Origin: DASUPK01 sp963724665
Lineage (GTDB): Bacteria > Actinomycetota > Thermoleophilia > Solirubrobacterales > 70-9
Length of the DNA: 64,000 nucleotides
Direction of reading: 5' to 3'
Assembly: GCA_963724665.1 (NCBI GenBank)
Contig: CAVRVH010000007.1
Coordinates: forward strand, 682,001 to 746,000
A program made the position numbers and the translations under genes. The notes below the pieces were generated by a model that saw nothing but the letters and a program-made list of their open reading frames with translations, made no database searches and was not told where the DNA came from. Below are positions 53,086-61,544 of this stretch, in pieces (position 1 is the first letter of the stretch; each line of letters opens with the position of its first letter).

Positions 53086-54303
53086 CTAACCGGCGGCGGC
53101 CTCCCCGACAACCCGGTTGGCCGGTGCGCGCAGGCTGTGCCGACCGATCCAGGCGGCGCCGAGGGTCACCAGGCCACCGGCGAACGCCACGGCCAGCCCC
53201 GCGTGGGGACTCGCCTCCGTAACGGCGACACCCGCCAGCGCATTCCCGAGCGCCGCGCCGCCGACGATCGCGGTCAGCACCCATCCGGTCGCCTCGGCGG
53301 CCGAGCCGACGGGTGCCAGCGAATCGAGCAACAGATAGACCAGCGAGATCGCCGGCGCCAAGGCCAGTCCGCTGAGCGCCATCAGCGGAAACGCGGTTCC
53401 CAGCGACGGGATGGCGACGAGGGGAGCAAAGGTGAGGGCGAAGACCAGAGCGACGCCGGGCAGCCGCTCCCCGGGCGGGCTTCGCCAGCTGCGCGCGCCG
53501 TACCACAGGCCTCCCGCGGCACTGGCGAGCGCCTGTACGGCGATCAGGACTCCGCCCAGCTCGGCCGCCCCGTGGGCGGACGCGAAGGCCGTGATCGCGA
53601 GCTCGGCGGCTCCCACCGCAATCCCGACGCCGAGGGCCGCGCCCATCAGCACCCAGACCGCTGCCGCTCGCAACGGCCCGATCCGCCGGTGCTCGGCCGG
53701 CGCCCCCCGCCACGTCCGCGATGCGCGTGACGAAGCGAAAACGGTGGACCCCAGCAGCGACAGGGCGATGCAGACCGACAGCGATGCCGTCGGCGAGGCA
53801 ACGGCGATCACGGCGGCGGCAATCAGGGGGCCAGCGATGAAGGCCACGTCGATCGCGACGGCGTCCAGCGCGAACGCCGCCTGCCGGAGGTCGCTCTCCG
53901 GGACGAGATCAGACCAGAGCGTCCGCATGGCGGTGCCCGTCGGGATGGTGCCAAGTCCAGCGAAGGCACCGGCGGCGCACAGCACGGCAACCGACGCCCC
54001 ACCGTGCGCGAGCAGGATCAGCCCCGTGAACCCCGCCGCGGTGAGCGCAGTGGTCGTCAGAATCACCCGCGTCTGCCCGATCCGGTCCATCACCCTGCCC
54101 TGGACCGGCAGGGAGATCGCCGCCGCGATTGAGTAGGCCGCCATCACGGCACCCGCCGCCGCGAACGAACCGGTCGAGCCGTGCACGAGCAGCACCGTCG
54201 AGAGCGGCTCGGCCGCGATCGAGAGGCGCCCGATGACGACGCCGAGCAGCGGCTGCCTGACGCCCGCGGCGCCGAGCACTCGCTTGTAGGTCTCAGGAAC
54301 CAT
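53086..54303 (-). CDS. MFS transporter
   Basis: 405 aa from the ATG at 54303. Twelve helices. MFS motif LPVQGRVMDRIGQTRVIL in the first half and SLVYLLLDSLAPVGSAAEATGWVLT in the second. Resembles sugar- or drug-type exporters (YfkF/SetA-like groups) without a clear subfamily. Very Ala-rich, with a weak ribosome site. Divergent from the VOC gene. Confidence 0.83.
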   Translation of the reverse strand: MVPETYKRVLGAAGVRQPLLGVVIGRLSIAAEPLSTVLLVHGSTGSFAAAGAVMAAYSIAAAISLPVQGRVMDRIGQTRVILTTTALTAAGFTGLILLAHGGASVAVLCAAGAFAGLGTIPTGTAMRTLWSDLVPESDLRQAAFALDAVAIDVAFIAGPLIAAAVIAVASPTASLSVCIALSLLGSTVFASSRASRTWRGAPAEHRRIGPLRAAAVWVLMGAALGVGIAVGAAELAITAFASAHGAAELGGVLIAVQALASAAGGLWYGARSWRSPPGERLPGVALVFALTFAPLVAIPSLGTAFPLMALSGLALAPAISLVYLLLDSLAPVGSAAEATGWVLTAIVGGAALGNALAGVAVTEASPHAGLAVAFAGGLVTLGAAWIGRHSLRAPANRVVGEAAAG

Positions 54304-54337
54304 CCGGCGCGTCCGAGGCCAGGTTAAGCTCGGACCC

Positions 54338-54784
54338 ATGAACGGGAGGCCGCCAGTCAGCGGGATCTCGGAGCTCGTCCTGGAGGTGTACGACCTCGAG
54401 GCCGCGCGGCGGTTCTACCGGGACGTGCTCGGCTTCGAGGAGACGCTTTACGGAGAGGGCGCCGAGGGGCGCTACTGGTATCTGGTCGGGGACACCGCCC
54501 GACTCGGGCTCTGGACCGAGCAGGTCGGACTCGCCGGCGGGCGGGGTGGTTCCCACGTCCACTTCGCCTTCCACGTGGACGACGACGAGAGATCGACCGC
54601 GCTCAAGACGCGGATCGAAGGGGCGGGCGCCGAGGTCGAGGGCCCGATCCAGCTCGGCCCCGGCCGGGCGATCTATGTCACCGATCCCGACGGCAATGTG
54701 GTCGAGTTCTGGTCGCAGGACATGGCCGAATACACGGAGGGCGCCCGTGCGGGTGGAGCCCCGGGGACCTTCCGCGACGGATGA
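54338..54784 (+). CDS. VOC (glyoxalase/bleomycin resistance) family protein
   Basis: 148 aa. ISELVLEVYDLEAARRFYRDVLGFEETL, then GRGGSHVHFAFHVDDDER and AIYVTDPDGNVVEFWSQDM give the metal-binding His/Glu of the VOC fold. Likely a dioxygenase- or lyase-type enzyme; substrate unknown. Its stop overlaps the next ATG (ATGA). Confidence 0.87.
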   Translation: MNGRPPVSGISELVLEVYDLEAARRFYRDVLGFEETLYGEGAEGRYWYLVGDTARLGLWTEQVGLAGGRGGSHVHFAFHVDDDERSTALKTRIEGAGAEVEGPIQLGPGRAIYVTDPDGNVVEFWSQDMAEYTEGARAGGAPGTFRDG

Positions 54785-55816
54785 ACGAAGCACCGAAAGG
54801 CTTAACAAGGAAGCAGCTGCTGATCGGGCTCGCCTTCGCCGCGGTCATCCCTGGGCGCTCTCTACATCGTGCTGCCCAACATCGCCGGCCTGGGCGACAC
54901 CTGGCGGAGGTTCGACAAGGGGGAACCCGGATGGCTCACCGCCGGCCTGATCCTCGAGATCGCCTCCTTCTTCTGTTACGTCGCCCTCTTCCGCGGAGTG
55001 ATCGGCCACGAGGCCGGCATCGGCTGGGCGCAGAGCTACCGGATCACACTCGCCAGCCTGGCGGCCACAAGGCTGCTCGCGGCCGGCGGGATCGGCGGCA
55101 TCGCGTTGACCGCCTGGGCGCTGCGACGGGACGGGCTCTCCGCCCCCCTTGTGGCGCTCCGGATGGCGACGATGCTGGTCCTTCTCTACACGGTCTACAT
55201 GGGGGCAGTCCTGCTCACGGGGCTAGGCCTGCGCACCGGAATCCTCTCGGGCCCGAGCCCGGTCGCGTTCACGCTGATCCCCGCCATCGTCGCCGGCCTG
55301 ATCATCATCGCCGCCCTGCTGATCGGCTACTTCGGAGGCGAGCTGCGCGAGACGACGAAGCGCCTGCGGCATCCGAGCAGGCGCGAGCGCTGGCGGGCCG
55401 CACTGGCGACGGTGCCGAACACCCTTGCGGGCGGCGTCCGCGGCGCCATCGAGATACTCAGGGAACGCCCGGCCAACGGGGTCTGGGCGGTCGGCTGGTG
55501 GGGGTTCGACATCGCCGTCCTCTGGGCCTGCCTGCACGCGTTCGGCACTCCTCCGCCGGTCGGCGTGATCGTCGCGTCCTACTTCATCGGAATGACCGCG
55601 AACCTGCTGCCGCTGCCGGGAGGCATCGGAGGCGTCGAGGGCGGCATGATCGGAGCGCTGATCGCCTTCAACGTGCCCGGCGGCCTCGCGATCGTCGCCG
55701 TCCTCTCCTACCGGGCCTTCTCGTTCTGGCTGCCGACGATCCCGGGGGCGATCGCCTACATCAGCATCCTCCGGCACGAACCGGCCACGGCGGCGGTGGA
55801 GACCGCAAGCGCCTAG
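54781..55816 (+). CDS. UPF0104/flippase-like (LPG synthase TM) membrane protein (one frameshift)
   Basis: About 344 aa after correction. The start MNEAPKGLTRKQLLIGLAFAAVI is followed by a break; deleting one C at 54849-54851 gives LGALYIVLPNIAGLGDTWRRF in frame with the rest. Motifs RITLASLAATRLLAAGGIGGIALTAWALRRDG and NLLPLPGGIGGVEGGMIGALIAF mark the lysylphosphatidylglycerol synthase TM region (YbhN/AglD group). Such proteins are thought to flip or transfer lipid-linked groups. Confidence 0.87.
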
Positions 55817-55825
55817 TCGGGCGAG

Positions 55826-56221
55826 CTACGCGACGATCTTGGCCTTGGCTCGCTCGAACTCCTCGTCGGAGAGCTTCTTGTCGTCGTGGAGCTTCGCCAG
55901 CTTGGCGAGCTCGTCAGCCGCCGATCCGCCCCCCGCGGTCTGCTTCACGTAGGCGTCGAGCTGCTGCTGGGCCTCCTGCTGCTGGGCCAGCGCTCGCTCG
56001 CGCATGCCCGAGCCCCGCGCGATCAGGTAGATCAGCGTGCCCAGGAACGGTATGAAGATCAGGAAGATTATCCAGGCGGCCTTCCCCCAGCCGGACATCC
56101 CGTGATCACGGAACAGGTCGGCGATGATGGTGAACAGGACCATCAGCCAGGCGGCGAAGACGAAGATCTCGAGGACTGTGAGCAGTCCCTGGCCGAAGGT
56201 GTAGTCAGCTAGTAGCGTCAA
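55826..56221 (-). CDS. PLDc_N and SHOCT domain membrane protein
   Basis: 131 aa from a TTG at 56221 with GAGGAGGG upstream. Two helices of the PLDc_N type (VLEIFVFAAWLMVLFTIIADLF, KAAWIIFLIFIPFLGTLIYLIAR), a Gln-rich linker and a C-terminal SHOCT motif (DELAKLAKLHDDKKLSDEEFERAKAKIV). SHOCT domains bind other proteins. Common in actinobacteria; function unknown. Confidence 0.88.
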   Translation of the reverse strand: MTLLADYTFGQGLLTVLEIFVFAAWLMVLFTIIADLFRDHGMSGWGKAAWIIFLIFIPFLGTLIYLIARGSGMRERALAQQQEAQQQLDAYVKQTAGGGSAADELAKLAKLHDDKKLSDEEFERAKAKIVA

Positions 56222-56289
56222 GGTCCCTCCTCGGGTTGAGTCGTGGCCGTTGCTGCGCGGCCCAGTATGACTGGTTGGGGGTGCGGTCC

Positions 56290-56829
56290 CTATCGCGCCG
56301 CGCGACTGAGCACGTCGTCGAGCAATGCGGAGCGGTCGGCGGCGCCGAACTTCTCGTTCAACAGCGCCTCGATCGCAGGGCGGTCGTTGCCCTCGACCGC
56401 CAGCTTCATCGCAACCAGGCGAGCTGCGGCATCGTCGCCATTACCGGAGCGAGGCGAGATCGGTGCCTCGGGAGCTCCGGGCGTTTCCGGCTCGGGCGGT
56501 GGTTCTGGATCCAGCTCAGGCTCCGGTTCGGGCTGAGGCTCGGGTTCCTGCGTCTCCGCCTTTGGGATCGCCTCCGATGCGGCGGCCACCAGGGTTCCAC
56601 CGAGCTCGTCGAGCGCCCGCTTGGCGGCCTCGATCTGTCCGCGAGCATCGGCCTCGGCGCGCTCGCGGATCTGCTTTGCCTCCGCCTCGGCCTGCTCGCG
56701 GATGCTCACCGCCTTGGCCTCCGCGTCGCGAACGATCTCGGTGGCGCGGTCCTCGGCCTCGGCGACGATGCGGCGAACCGTCTCAGCGGCCTTGGCGGCC
56801 AGGTCGTCGGAGTGCTGTCCCGAGCCCAT
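56290..56829 (-). CDS. coiled-coil protein with Glu/Pro linker
   Basis: 179 aa. Residues 5-80 form a DivIVA-like/Ala-Glu coiled coil (AAETVRRIVAEAEDRATEIVRDAEAKAVSIREQAEAEAKQIRERAEADA). A PEPEPEPE linker follows (95-115). A short helical C-domain (AARLVAMKLAVEGNDRPAIEALLNEKFGAADRSALLDDVLSRA) recurs in related proteins of this group. Likely cytoskeletal or scaffold; no true DivIVA N-terminus seen. Confidence 0.75.
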   Translation of the reverse strand: MGSGQHSDDLAAKAAETVRRIVAEAEDRATEIVRDAEAKAVSIREQAEAEAKQIRERAEADARGQIEAAKRALDELGGTLVAAASEAIPKAETQEPEPQPEPEPELDPEPPPEPETPGAPEAPISPRSGNGDDAAARLVAMKLAVEGNDRPAIEALLNEKFGAADRSALLDDVLSRAAR

Positions 56830-56878
56830 GTCAAGAATCGTAATAGGGCATAGGCTGAGCGGGCGTCACCTGCCTCCC

Positions 56879-57082
56879 GTGGACTCGACGAAGACTCAAC
56901 CCGGCTCCACTGTCCCGAAGAGAGCCTGCTGGGTCCTTGCCTACGTGGCCGGGATCGTCGCGGTCCTGCTCGGCGCGGCCGTCGTCTTCTTCCTCTTCCC
57001 CAGGAACCAGGAAGAACGGCGAATGCTCGCCGAGTTCGCGGCCGAAGACGCGACTGCCGCCGCGGGAAGGTCCTCGGCCTAG
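56879..57082 (+). CDS. small single-helix membrane protein
   Basis: 67 aa from a GTG at 56879. One helix (CWVLAYVAGIVAVLLGAAVVFFLFP), an acidic C-terminus and no family match. It ends 3 bp before the MFS gene and may act with it. No strong Shine-Dalgarno. Confidence 0.5.
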   Translation: MDSTKTQPGSTVPKRACWVLAYVAGIVAVLLGAAVVFFLFPRNQEERRMLAEFAAEDATAAAGRSSA

Positions 57083-57085
57083 GCG

Positions 57086-58720
57086 ATGCGCAAGTGGATC
57101 CCCATCATCATCCTGGCCTCTGGCCAGTTCGTCATGACGCTCGACACGAGCGTGATGAACGTCTCGATCTCCCAGATCACCGCCGACCTCAACACCTCGA
57201 TCCAGGGAGTCCAGGCGGCCATCACCCTGTACGCGCTGGTGATGGCCGCGCTGATGCTCACCGGCGCGAAGCTCGGCGACATCTACGGCCGCAACAGGAT
57301 GTTCGCGATCGGGCTCGCCGTCTACGGCACCGGCTCGATGATCACGGCGCTGAGCCCCAATCTCACGGTTCTGCTCATCGGCTGGTCCGGGATCGAGGGT
57401 CTCGGCGCGATCATGGTGATCCCCGGAATCGCCGCCCTCACCGCCGCCAACTATCAGGGCAAGGACCGGGCGGTCGCCTACGCGCTGATCGGTGGCATCA
57501 CCGCGGTTGCCGTTGCGGCCGGCCCGCTGATCGGCGGCTGGGTGACGACCAATGCCAGTTGGCGCTACGTGTTCGCGGGAGAGACGGTGATCGTGATCGG
57601 GATCATCCTGGTGCGGGGACGGATCGCCCAGGCGCCGAGGGCCGAGCACCGCCCGAAGATGGACATCGTCGGGTCCGTGCTCTCGGTCGCCGGCCTGGGG
57701 CTGGCCGTCTTCGGGATCCTGATGGGCAGCAAGTGGGGATTCGTGAAGCCGCTCGCGGCGCCGACGATCAACGGACACGAGATCACCCCGCTCGGCTTCT
57801 CGGTGGTGCCCTTCATGGTCCTGGCCGGGCTCGGAATCCTGGCAGGATTCGTCCACTGGGAGGAGCGCAGGCAACGCCTGGGTCTCGACCGCCTGCTTGA
57901 CACGGCCCTGCTCAAGATCACGCAGCTTCGCGCCGGGCTCACCACCCTGATGGGCCAGCAGCTGGTGCTGATGGGGCTCTTCTTCGTCGTCCCCGTCTAC
58001 CTGCAGGTCGTGGTCGGCCTGGACGCGTTCGAGACCGGCAAGCGCCTGCTTCCCCTCTCCGCGGCGATGCTGGTCTTCGCGCTGGCGGGCCCCAAGGTCG
58101 CGGGCCGTCGCTCGCCGAGGACGGTCGCGCAGGCTGGCCTGATCCTGATCAGCGCCGGAGCCGTGGTGATGCTCGCCACGCTCGACGTCAACCTCAACGA
58201 CACCGGCTTCAAGATCGCCATGGTCCTGATCGGCGCCGGAGGGGGCCTGCTCGCCTCGCAGCTCGGCAACGTGATCATGTCGTCGACCGACCCTTCCAAG
58301 GCCAGCGAGACAGGGGGCCTGCAGGGAACGGCCCTGAACCTCGGGTCCTCGCTCGGCACCGCCCTGGTCGGCGCGGTCCTGATCCTCAACCTGATCAACG
58401 GGTTCAACGACAACATCGCCGACAACCCGCAGGTTCCGGCCCAGGCGCGCGAGACGATCGCCGCCAACACGGAGGAGGGAATCGACATCGTGCCGGCCGC
58501 CCAGGTCGAGCAGCAGGCGCTCAATAAGGGTCTCTCGGAGGACCAGGCGAAGGCGGTCGCTGCCGACTACAGCGATGCCCAGCTCGATGCGCTCCGCATC
58601 TCCATCGGCATGGTCGCGGCGATCGCGCTGCTCTGCCTCTGGTTCACGAGGAAGCTGCCAACGTCGGCCGTCGCGTCGGCGACCGAGCCGGAGCGCGCCC
58701 CGCCGACGGCTCCCGCCTGA
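57086..58720 (+). CDS. MFS transporter, DHA2 (EmrB/QacA) family
   Basis: 544 aa, fourteen helices. Motif D1 LDTSVMNVSISQITADLNTS, motif A TGAKLGDIYGRNRMF, motif C-like AVAAGPLIGGWVTTN. An extra extracytoplasmic loop (residues about 440-500: NDNIADNPQVPAQARETIAANTEEGIDIVPAAQVEQQ) between helices 13 and 14 is larger than usual. Drug:H+ antiport is the likely activity. Confidence 0.92.
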   Translation: MRKWIPIIILASGQFVMTLDTSVMNVSISQITADLNTSIQGVQAAITLYALVMAALMLTGAKLGDIYGRNRMFAIGLAVYGTGSMITALSPNLTVLLIGWSGIEGLGAIMVIPGIAALTAANYQGKDRAVAYALIGGITAVAVAAGPLIGGWVTTNASWRYVFAGETVIVIGIILVRGRIAQAPRAEHRPKMDIVGSVLSVAGLGLAVFGILMGSKWGFVKPLAAPTINGHEITPLGFSVVPFMVLAGLGILAGFVHWEERRQRLGLDRLLDTALLKITQLRAGLTTLMGQQLVLMGLFFVVPVYLQVVVGLDAFETGKRLLPLSAAMLVFALAGPKVAGRRSPRTVAQAGLILISAGAVVMLATLDVNLNDTGFKIAMVLIGAGGGLLASQLGNVIMSSTDPSKASETGGLQGTALNLGSSLGTALVGAVLILNLINGFNDNIADNPQVPAQARETIAANTEEGIDIVPAAQVEQQALNKGLSEDQAKAVAADYSDAQLDALRISIGMVAAIALLCLWFTRKLPTSAVASATEPERAPPTAPA

Positions 58721-58771
58721 CCTGTTCGGCCCAGCGGCAGGAAAGCCGTCCGGAAGCCCGAACGGTCGGAA

Positions 58772-59515
58772 GTGGCCCGAAATCCCCGCGAGGGGCGAGA
58801 GAAGAAGCGGTCGCTCGGATTCTCGCGCAAGCAGGGCGAGCGCTGGGGGCATTTCGCCGAGAGGGTCGCCAATGCCTTCGGGCTTGTCCTCCTCCTGGTG
58901 CTGGCCACCTATGCCCTCGGCTCGCTGACCGCGTTCAATGGCTGGACCGCCGTGCTCACCACCCTGGTCGCGGCGCTGGCCGGCGTCGTGGGCCTCGCCG
59001 GATCGGGGGTCCGCCCGACCGTCGTCCGCGGCGCCGGGATCATCGGGCTGGCGGCGGTCATTCTCGCCGTGCTGGCCGAGCTCACCGACAGCTTTCACCT
59101 GCTGGGCGCGAGCTCATTCGTGATCGTGTGCATCCTGTTGCTCGCGGCAGGGGCGATCCTGCGTGCCGTCCTCATGGAGACCGAGGTGGGATTCCGCACG
59201 ATCCTTGGCGCGATCAGCGTCTACACGATCCTGGGGCTTCTCTTCAGCTTCCTCTACGCGGCGATGGACCGGGTGGAGTCCACCCCGTTCTTCGGCACCG
59301 GCGTATCGGTCAACAGCGGCGACTTTCTCTTCTTCAGTTTCACCACGCTGACCACCACCGGCTACGGGAACCTGGTCCCGGCGGGGCAGCCGGGCAAGAT
59401 GTTCGCCGGGCTCGAGATGCTGATGGGCCAGATCTTTCTGGTCACGCTGGTCGCCGGCCTCGTCAGCCTCTGGCGGCCCGGATTGCTCACGCGCGCCCGT
59501 GGGCGCTCCAGCTAG
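58772..59515 (+). CDS. two-pore-helix K+ channel-like membrane protein
   Basis: 247 aa from a GTG at 58772. Six predicted helices; the pore loop FFSFTTLTTTGYGNLVPAGQPGKMFAGLEMLMGQIFLVTLVAGLVSL carries the K+ selectivity filter TTGYGN (Ion_trans_2). No cytosolic RCK domain; the RCK proteins at 28-29 kb could in principle act on it, but this is conjecture. Charged N-terminus. Confidence 0.9.
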   Translation: MARNPREGREKKRSLGFSRKQGERWGHFAERVANAFGLVLLLVLATYALGSLTAFNGWTAVLTTLVAALAGVVGLAGSGVRPTVVRGAGIIGLAAVILAVLAELTDSFHLLGASSFVIVCILLLAAGAILRAVLMETEVGFRTILGAISVYTILGLLFSFLYAAMDRVESTPFFGTGVSVNSGDFLFFSFTTLTTTGYGNLVPAGQPGKMFAGLEMLMGQIFLVTLVAGLVSLWRPGLLTRARGRSS

Positions 59516-59565
59516 TGACTAGAGCGGATGCGCCATAGGATCCGTTCGCTCCACCCCGCCCTGAC

Positions 59566-60186
59566 ATGGACTCGACCCAACTCCAAATCCTCCCGCTGGC
59601 GCTGATCATGGTGATGGGGCCCCAGATCCTGACGGCGATCTTCCTGGTCACTAGCCACGAGCCGGTCAAGAACTCGGTCGCGATGCTGGTCGGAGTTGTA
59701 GTTGCCGCGTCGGTAAGCGTCGTGATCTGGTTCAAGCTCTACGACGCTCTTGGGATCAATCCACCGTCAGGATCGGGACCCAGCACGGCTGACTACGTGG
59801 TCGCTGGCCTGCTGGCGCTTCTCGGCGTCCACACGTTCATGGGTCGCGGCGACGCCAAGGTCCCAAAGTGGATGAGCGCTCTGCAGGAGGCCAAGCCGAG
59901 GCGTGCCTTCGAACTCGGCTTCCTGCTCATCCTGCTGATGCCGACGGACATCGTCGCCGTGATCTCGACCGTCCACTGGCTCCACGACAGCCATGACGGC
60001 CTGTTGCACGGATGGCCGCTGGTCGCCGCGACGACGGTTCTGATGGCGTTGCCGATCCTCGGCTATCTCCTCCTGGGGCACCGCGCACGGGATGCGATGC
60101 CGGGAATTCGCGACTGGCTGACGAGCAACGCCTGGCTGGTCAACCTCGTTGTGATCGTCTACTTCATCTACCAGTTGCTCAAGTAA
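59566..60186 (+). CDS. GAP/Sap (sulfolipid-1-addressing) family membrane protein
   Basis: 206 aa, six helices. PLALIMVMGPQILTAIFLVTSHEPVKNSVAMLVG, TADYVVAGLLALLGVHTFMGR and KPRRAFELGFLLILLMPTDIVAVIST fit the GAP family, which is implicated in lipid export in mycobacteria. No lipid genes adjacent. Confidence 0.82.
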   Translation: MDSTQLQILPLALIMVMGPQILTAIFLVTSHEPVKNSVAMLVGVVVAASVSVVIWFKLYDALGINPPSGSGPSTADYVVAGLLALLGVHTFMGRGDAKVPKWMSALQEAKPRRAFELGFLLILLMPTDIVAVISTVHWLHDSHDGLLHGWPLVAATTVLMALPILGYLLLGHRARDAMPGIRDWLTSNAWLVNLVVIVYFIYQLLK

Positions 60187-60272
60187 TCGGGGGGCAGAGC
60201 GGGCCACCGGCATGAGCTTGCATTCGGTGGGGAAGCGGGGTTAGGGTGCTGACACTTAGTGGAGGAGAAGAG

Positions 60273-60833
60273 ATGACAGACGAAGTGACTACGGCCGACG
60301 TACGCGCCGCTACCGGAGGGTGGTGGATGCTTCTACTCGTCGGCGTGCTCAGCATTGCGGCTGGGATCATCATTCTGCTCAAGCCGAGCGACAGCCTGGC
60401 GACGCTGGCGGTGATCGCGGGAATCTTCCTGCTCGCCGACGGAATCATCGAGCTCGCCGCCTCCCTGATGCACGGCACGCGGAATCGTGGAACGCTCGCC
60501 CTGCTCGGGGTGCTCACAGCGATCATCGGCGTGCTTCTCATCCGCCATCCCATCGGCGGGGTCGCAGCGATCGCGCTGCTGATCGGGATCTGGCTGATCG
60601 CGATCGGCGTGGTCCGCGTGATCGCCGCCTTCGAAGTGGATGAGAACCGCGGCTGGAACATCTTCGCCGGAGCCGTGGAGCTGCTCGCCGGCATCGTGAT
60701 CGTCTCCGACCCGAACATCGGCTTCGCGACCCTCGCGCTACTCGTCGGTATCGGGTTCATCCTGAACGGCATCGGCATGTTCGCCGCGGGATGGGGCCTG
60801 CACGCCCTCAGGCGCGCGGCGGAAACGCCCTGA
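60273..60833 (+). CDS. HdeD family membrane protein
   Basis: 186 aa from the ATG at 60273, with GGAGGAGAAGAG upstream; the GTG at 60246 is less likely. Six helices with the HdeD repeat: GVLSIAAGIIILLKPSDSLATLAVIAGIFLLADGIIEL and its duplicates. HdeD-type proteins are linked to acid resistance in E. coli; the role here is unknown. Confidence 0.87.
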   Translation: MTDEVTTADVRAATGGWWMLLLVGVLSIAAGIIILLKPSDSLATLAVIAGIFLLADGIIELAASLMHGTRNRGTLALLGVLTAIIGVLLIRHPIGGVAAIALLIGIWLIAIGVVRVIAAFEVDENRGWNIFAGAVELLAGIVIVSDPNIGFATLALLVGIGFILNGIGMFAAGWGLHALRRAAETP

Positions 60834-60854
60834 GCGGTCCGCAGCCCGGGCGGC

Positions 60855-61514
60855 TCAGCCGTAGCTGGGCGTCGGTGGGATCTCCTCACCCGCCCTGACC
60901 GCTTCGACCACCCTCTCGGCGTCCGGCAGGCGGTACTCCTCGCCGTAGACGGCGCCCGGGCGCTGGGGCGCCTCCATCACGGCGGCCTCGGCGTTCGATC
61001 CGACGTCGACCGGCGCGTAGCCAGCATCGGCGATCAGACCCATGACTACTCTCTTCGCCTCCTTGTCGTCACCGCACACCCACTGCACGACCCGATCGGC
61101 CTCGAGCCTGAACGCCGCCTCCGCCTGGAACGCCGAGGTGAGCGTGTTGAAGCTCTTCGTGTAGCGGGCCCCGGGTACGCGGGCGGCGTGAAAGCTGGCG
61201 CCGGTCTCGCCCTCCGCGGGCATCTCGGAGCTGCCGTACTGGTTGGTCGTGTCGATCACGATCTTGCCGTCGAGCGAGCCCGCGGCGCTCACCGCATCGT
61301 CGAATCCGTCCCACGGGACCGCGAGGACCACGACCTCGCCGAACTCCGCCGCCTCGGCCGGCGTGCCGACGCTTGCCGCATCGCCAATCTCGGCCGCAAG
61401 TGGCTCCAGCTTCGAGGCATCCCGCCCGCTCAGCTTCACCTCGTGACCGCCCTTGGCGAACTGCGTCGCGCAGTTGCCGCCGATCCGTCCGGCCCCAACG
61501 ATTCCGATCCGCAT
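60855..61514 (-). CDS. NADPH-dependent F420 reductase family protein
   Basis: 219 aa. Rossmann GIVGAGRIGGNCATQFAKGGHEVKLSGRD, VVLAVPWDGFDDAV, DTTNQYG and TKSFNTLTSAFQAEAAF are typical of the F420-dependent NADP oxidoreductase (Fno) group and its NADPH-only relatives. Would link F420 and NADPH pools; the deazaflavin nitroreductase at 19.8 kb supports F420 in this organism. Confidence 0.88.
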   Translation of the reverse strand: MRIGIVGAGRIGGNCATQFAKGGHEVKLSGRDASKLEPLAAEIGDAASVGTPAEAAEFGEVVVLAVPWDGFDDAVSAAGSLDGKIVIDTTNQYGSSEMPAEGETGASFHAARVPGARYTKSFNTLTSAFQAEAAFRLEADRVVQWVCGDDKEAKRVVMGLIADAGYAPVDVGSNAEAAVMEAPQRPGAVYGEEYRLPDAERVVEAVRAGEEIPPTPSYG

Positions 61515-61544
61515 TTCTAGATCGTACGGAGGGCCGATCGCCGG

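Noticed and set aside
56831..59098. 755-codon open frame on the minus strand opposite the MFS and channel genes
   Set aside because: It has Asp/His/Arg-rich low-complexity sequence without motifs, typical of the antisense frame of GC-rich genes; the plus-strand genes have clear family motifs.
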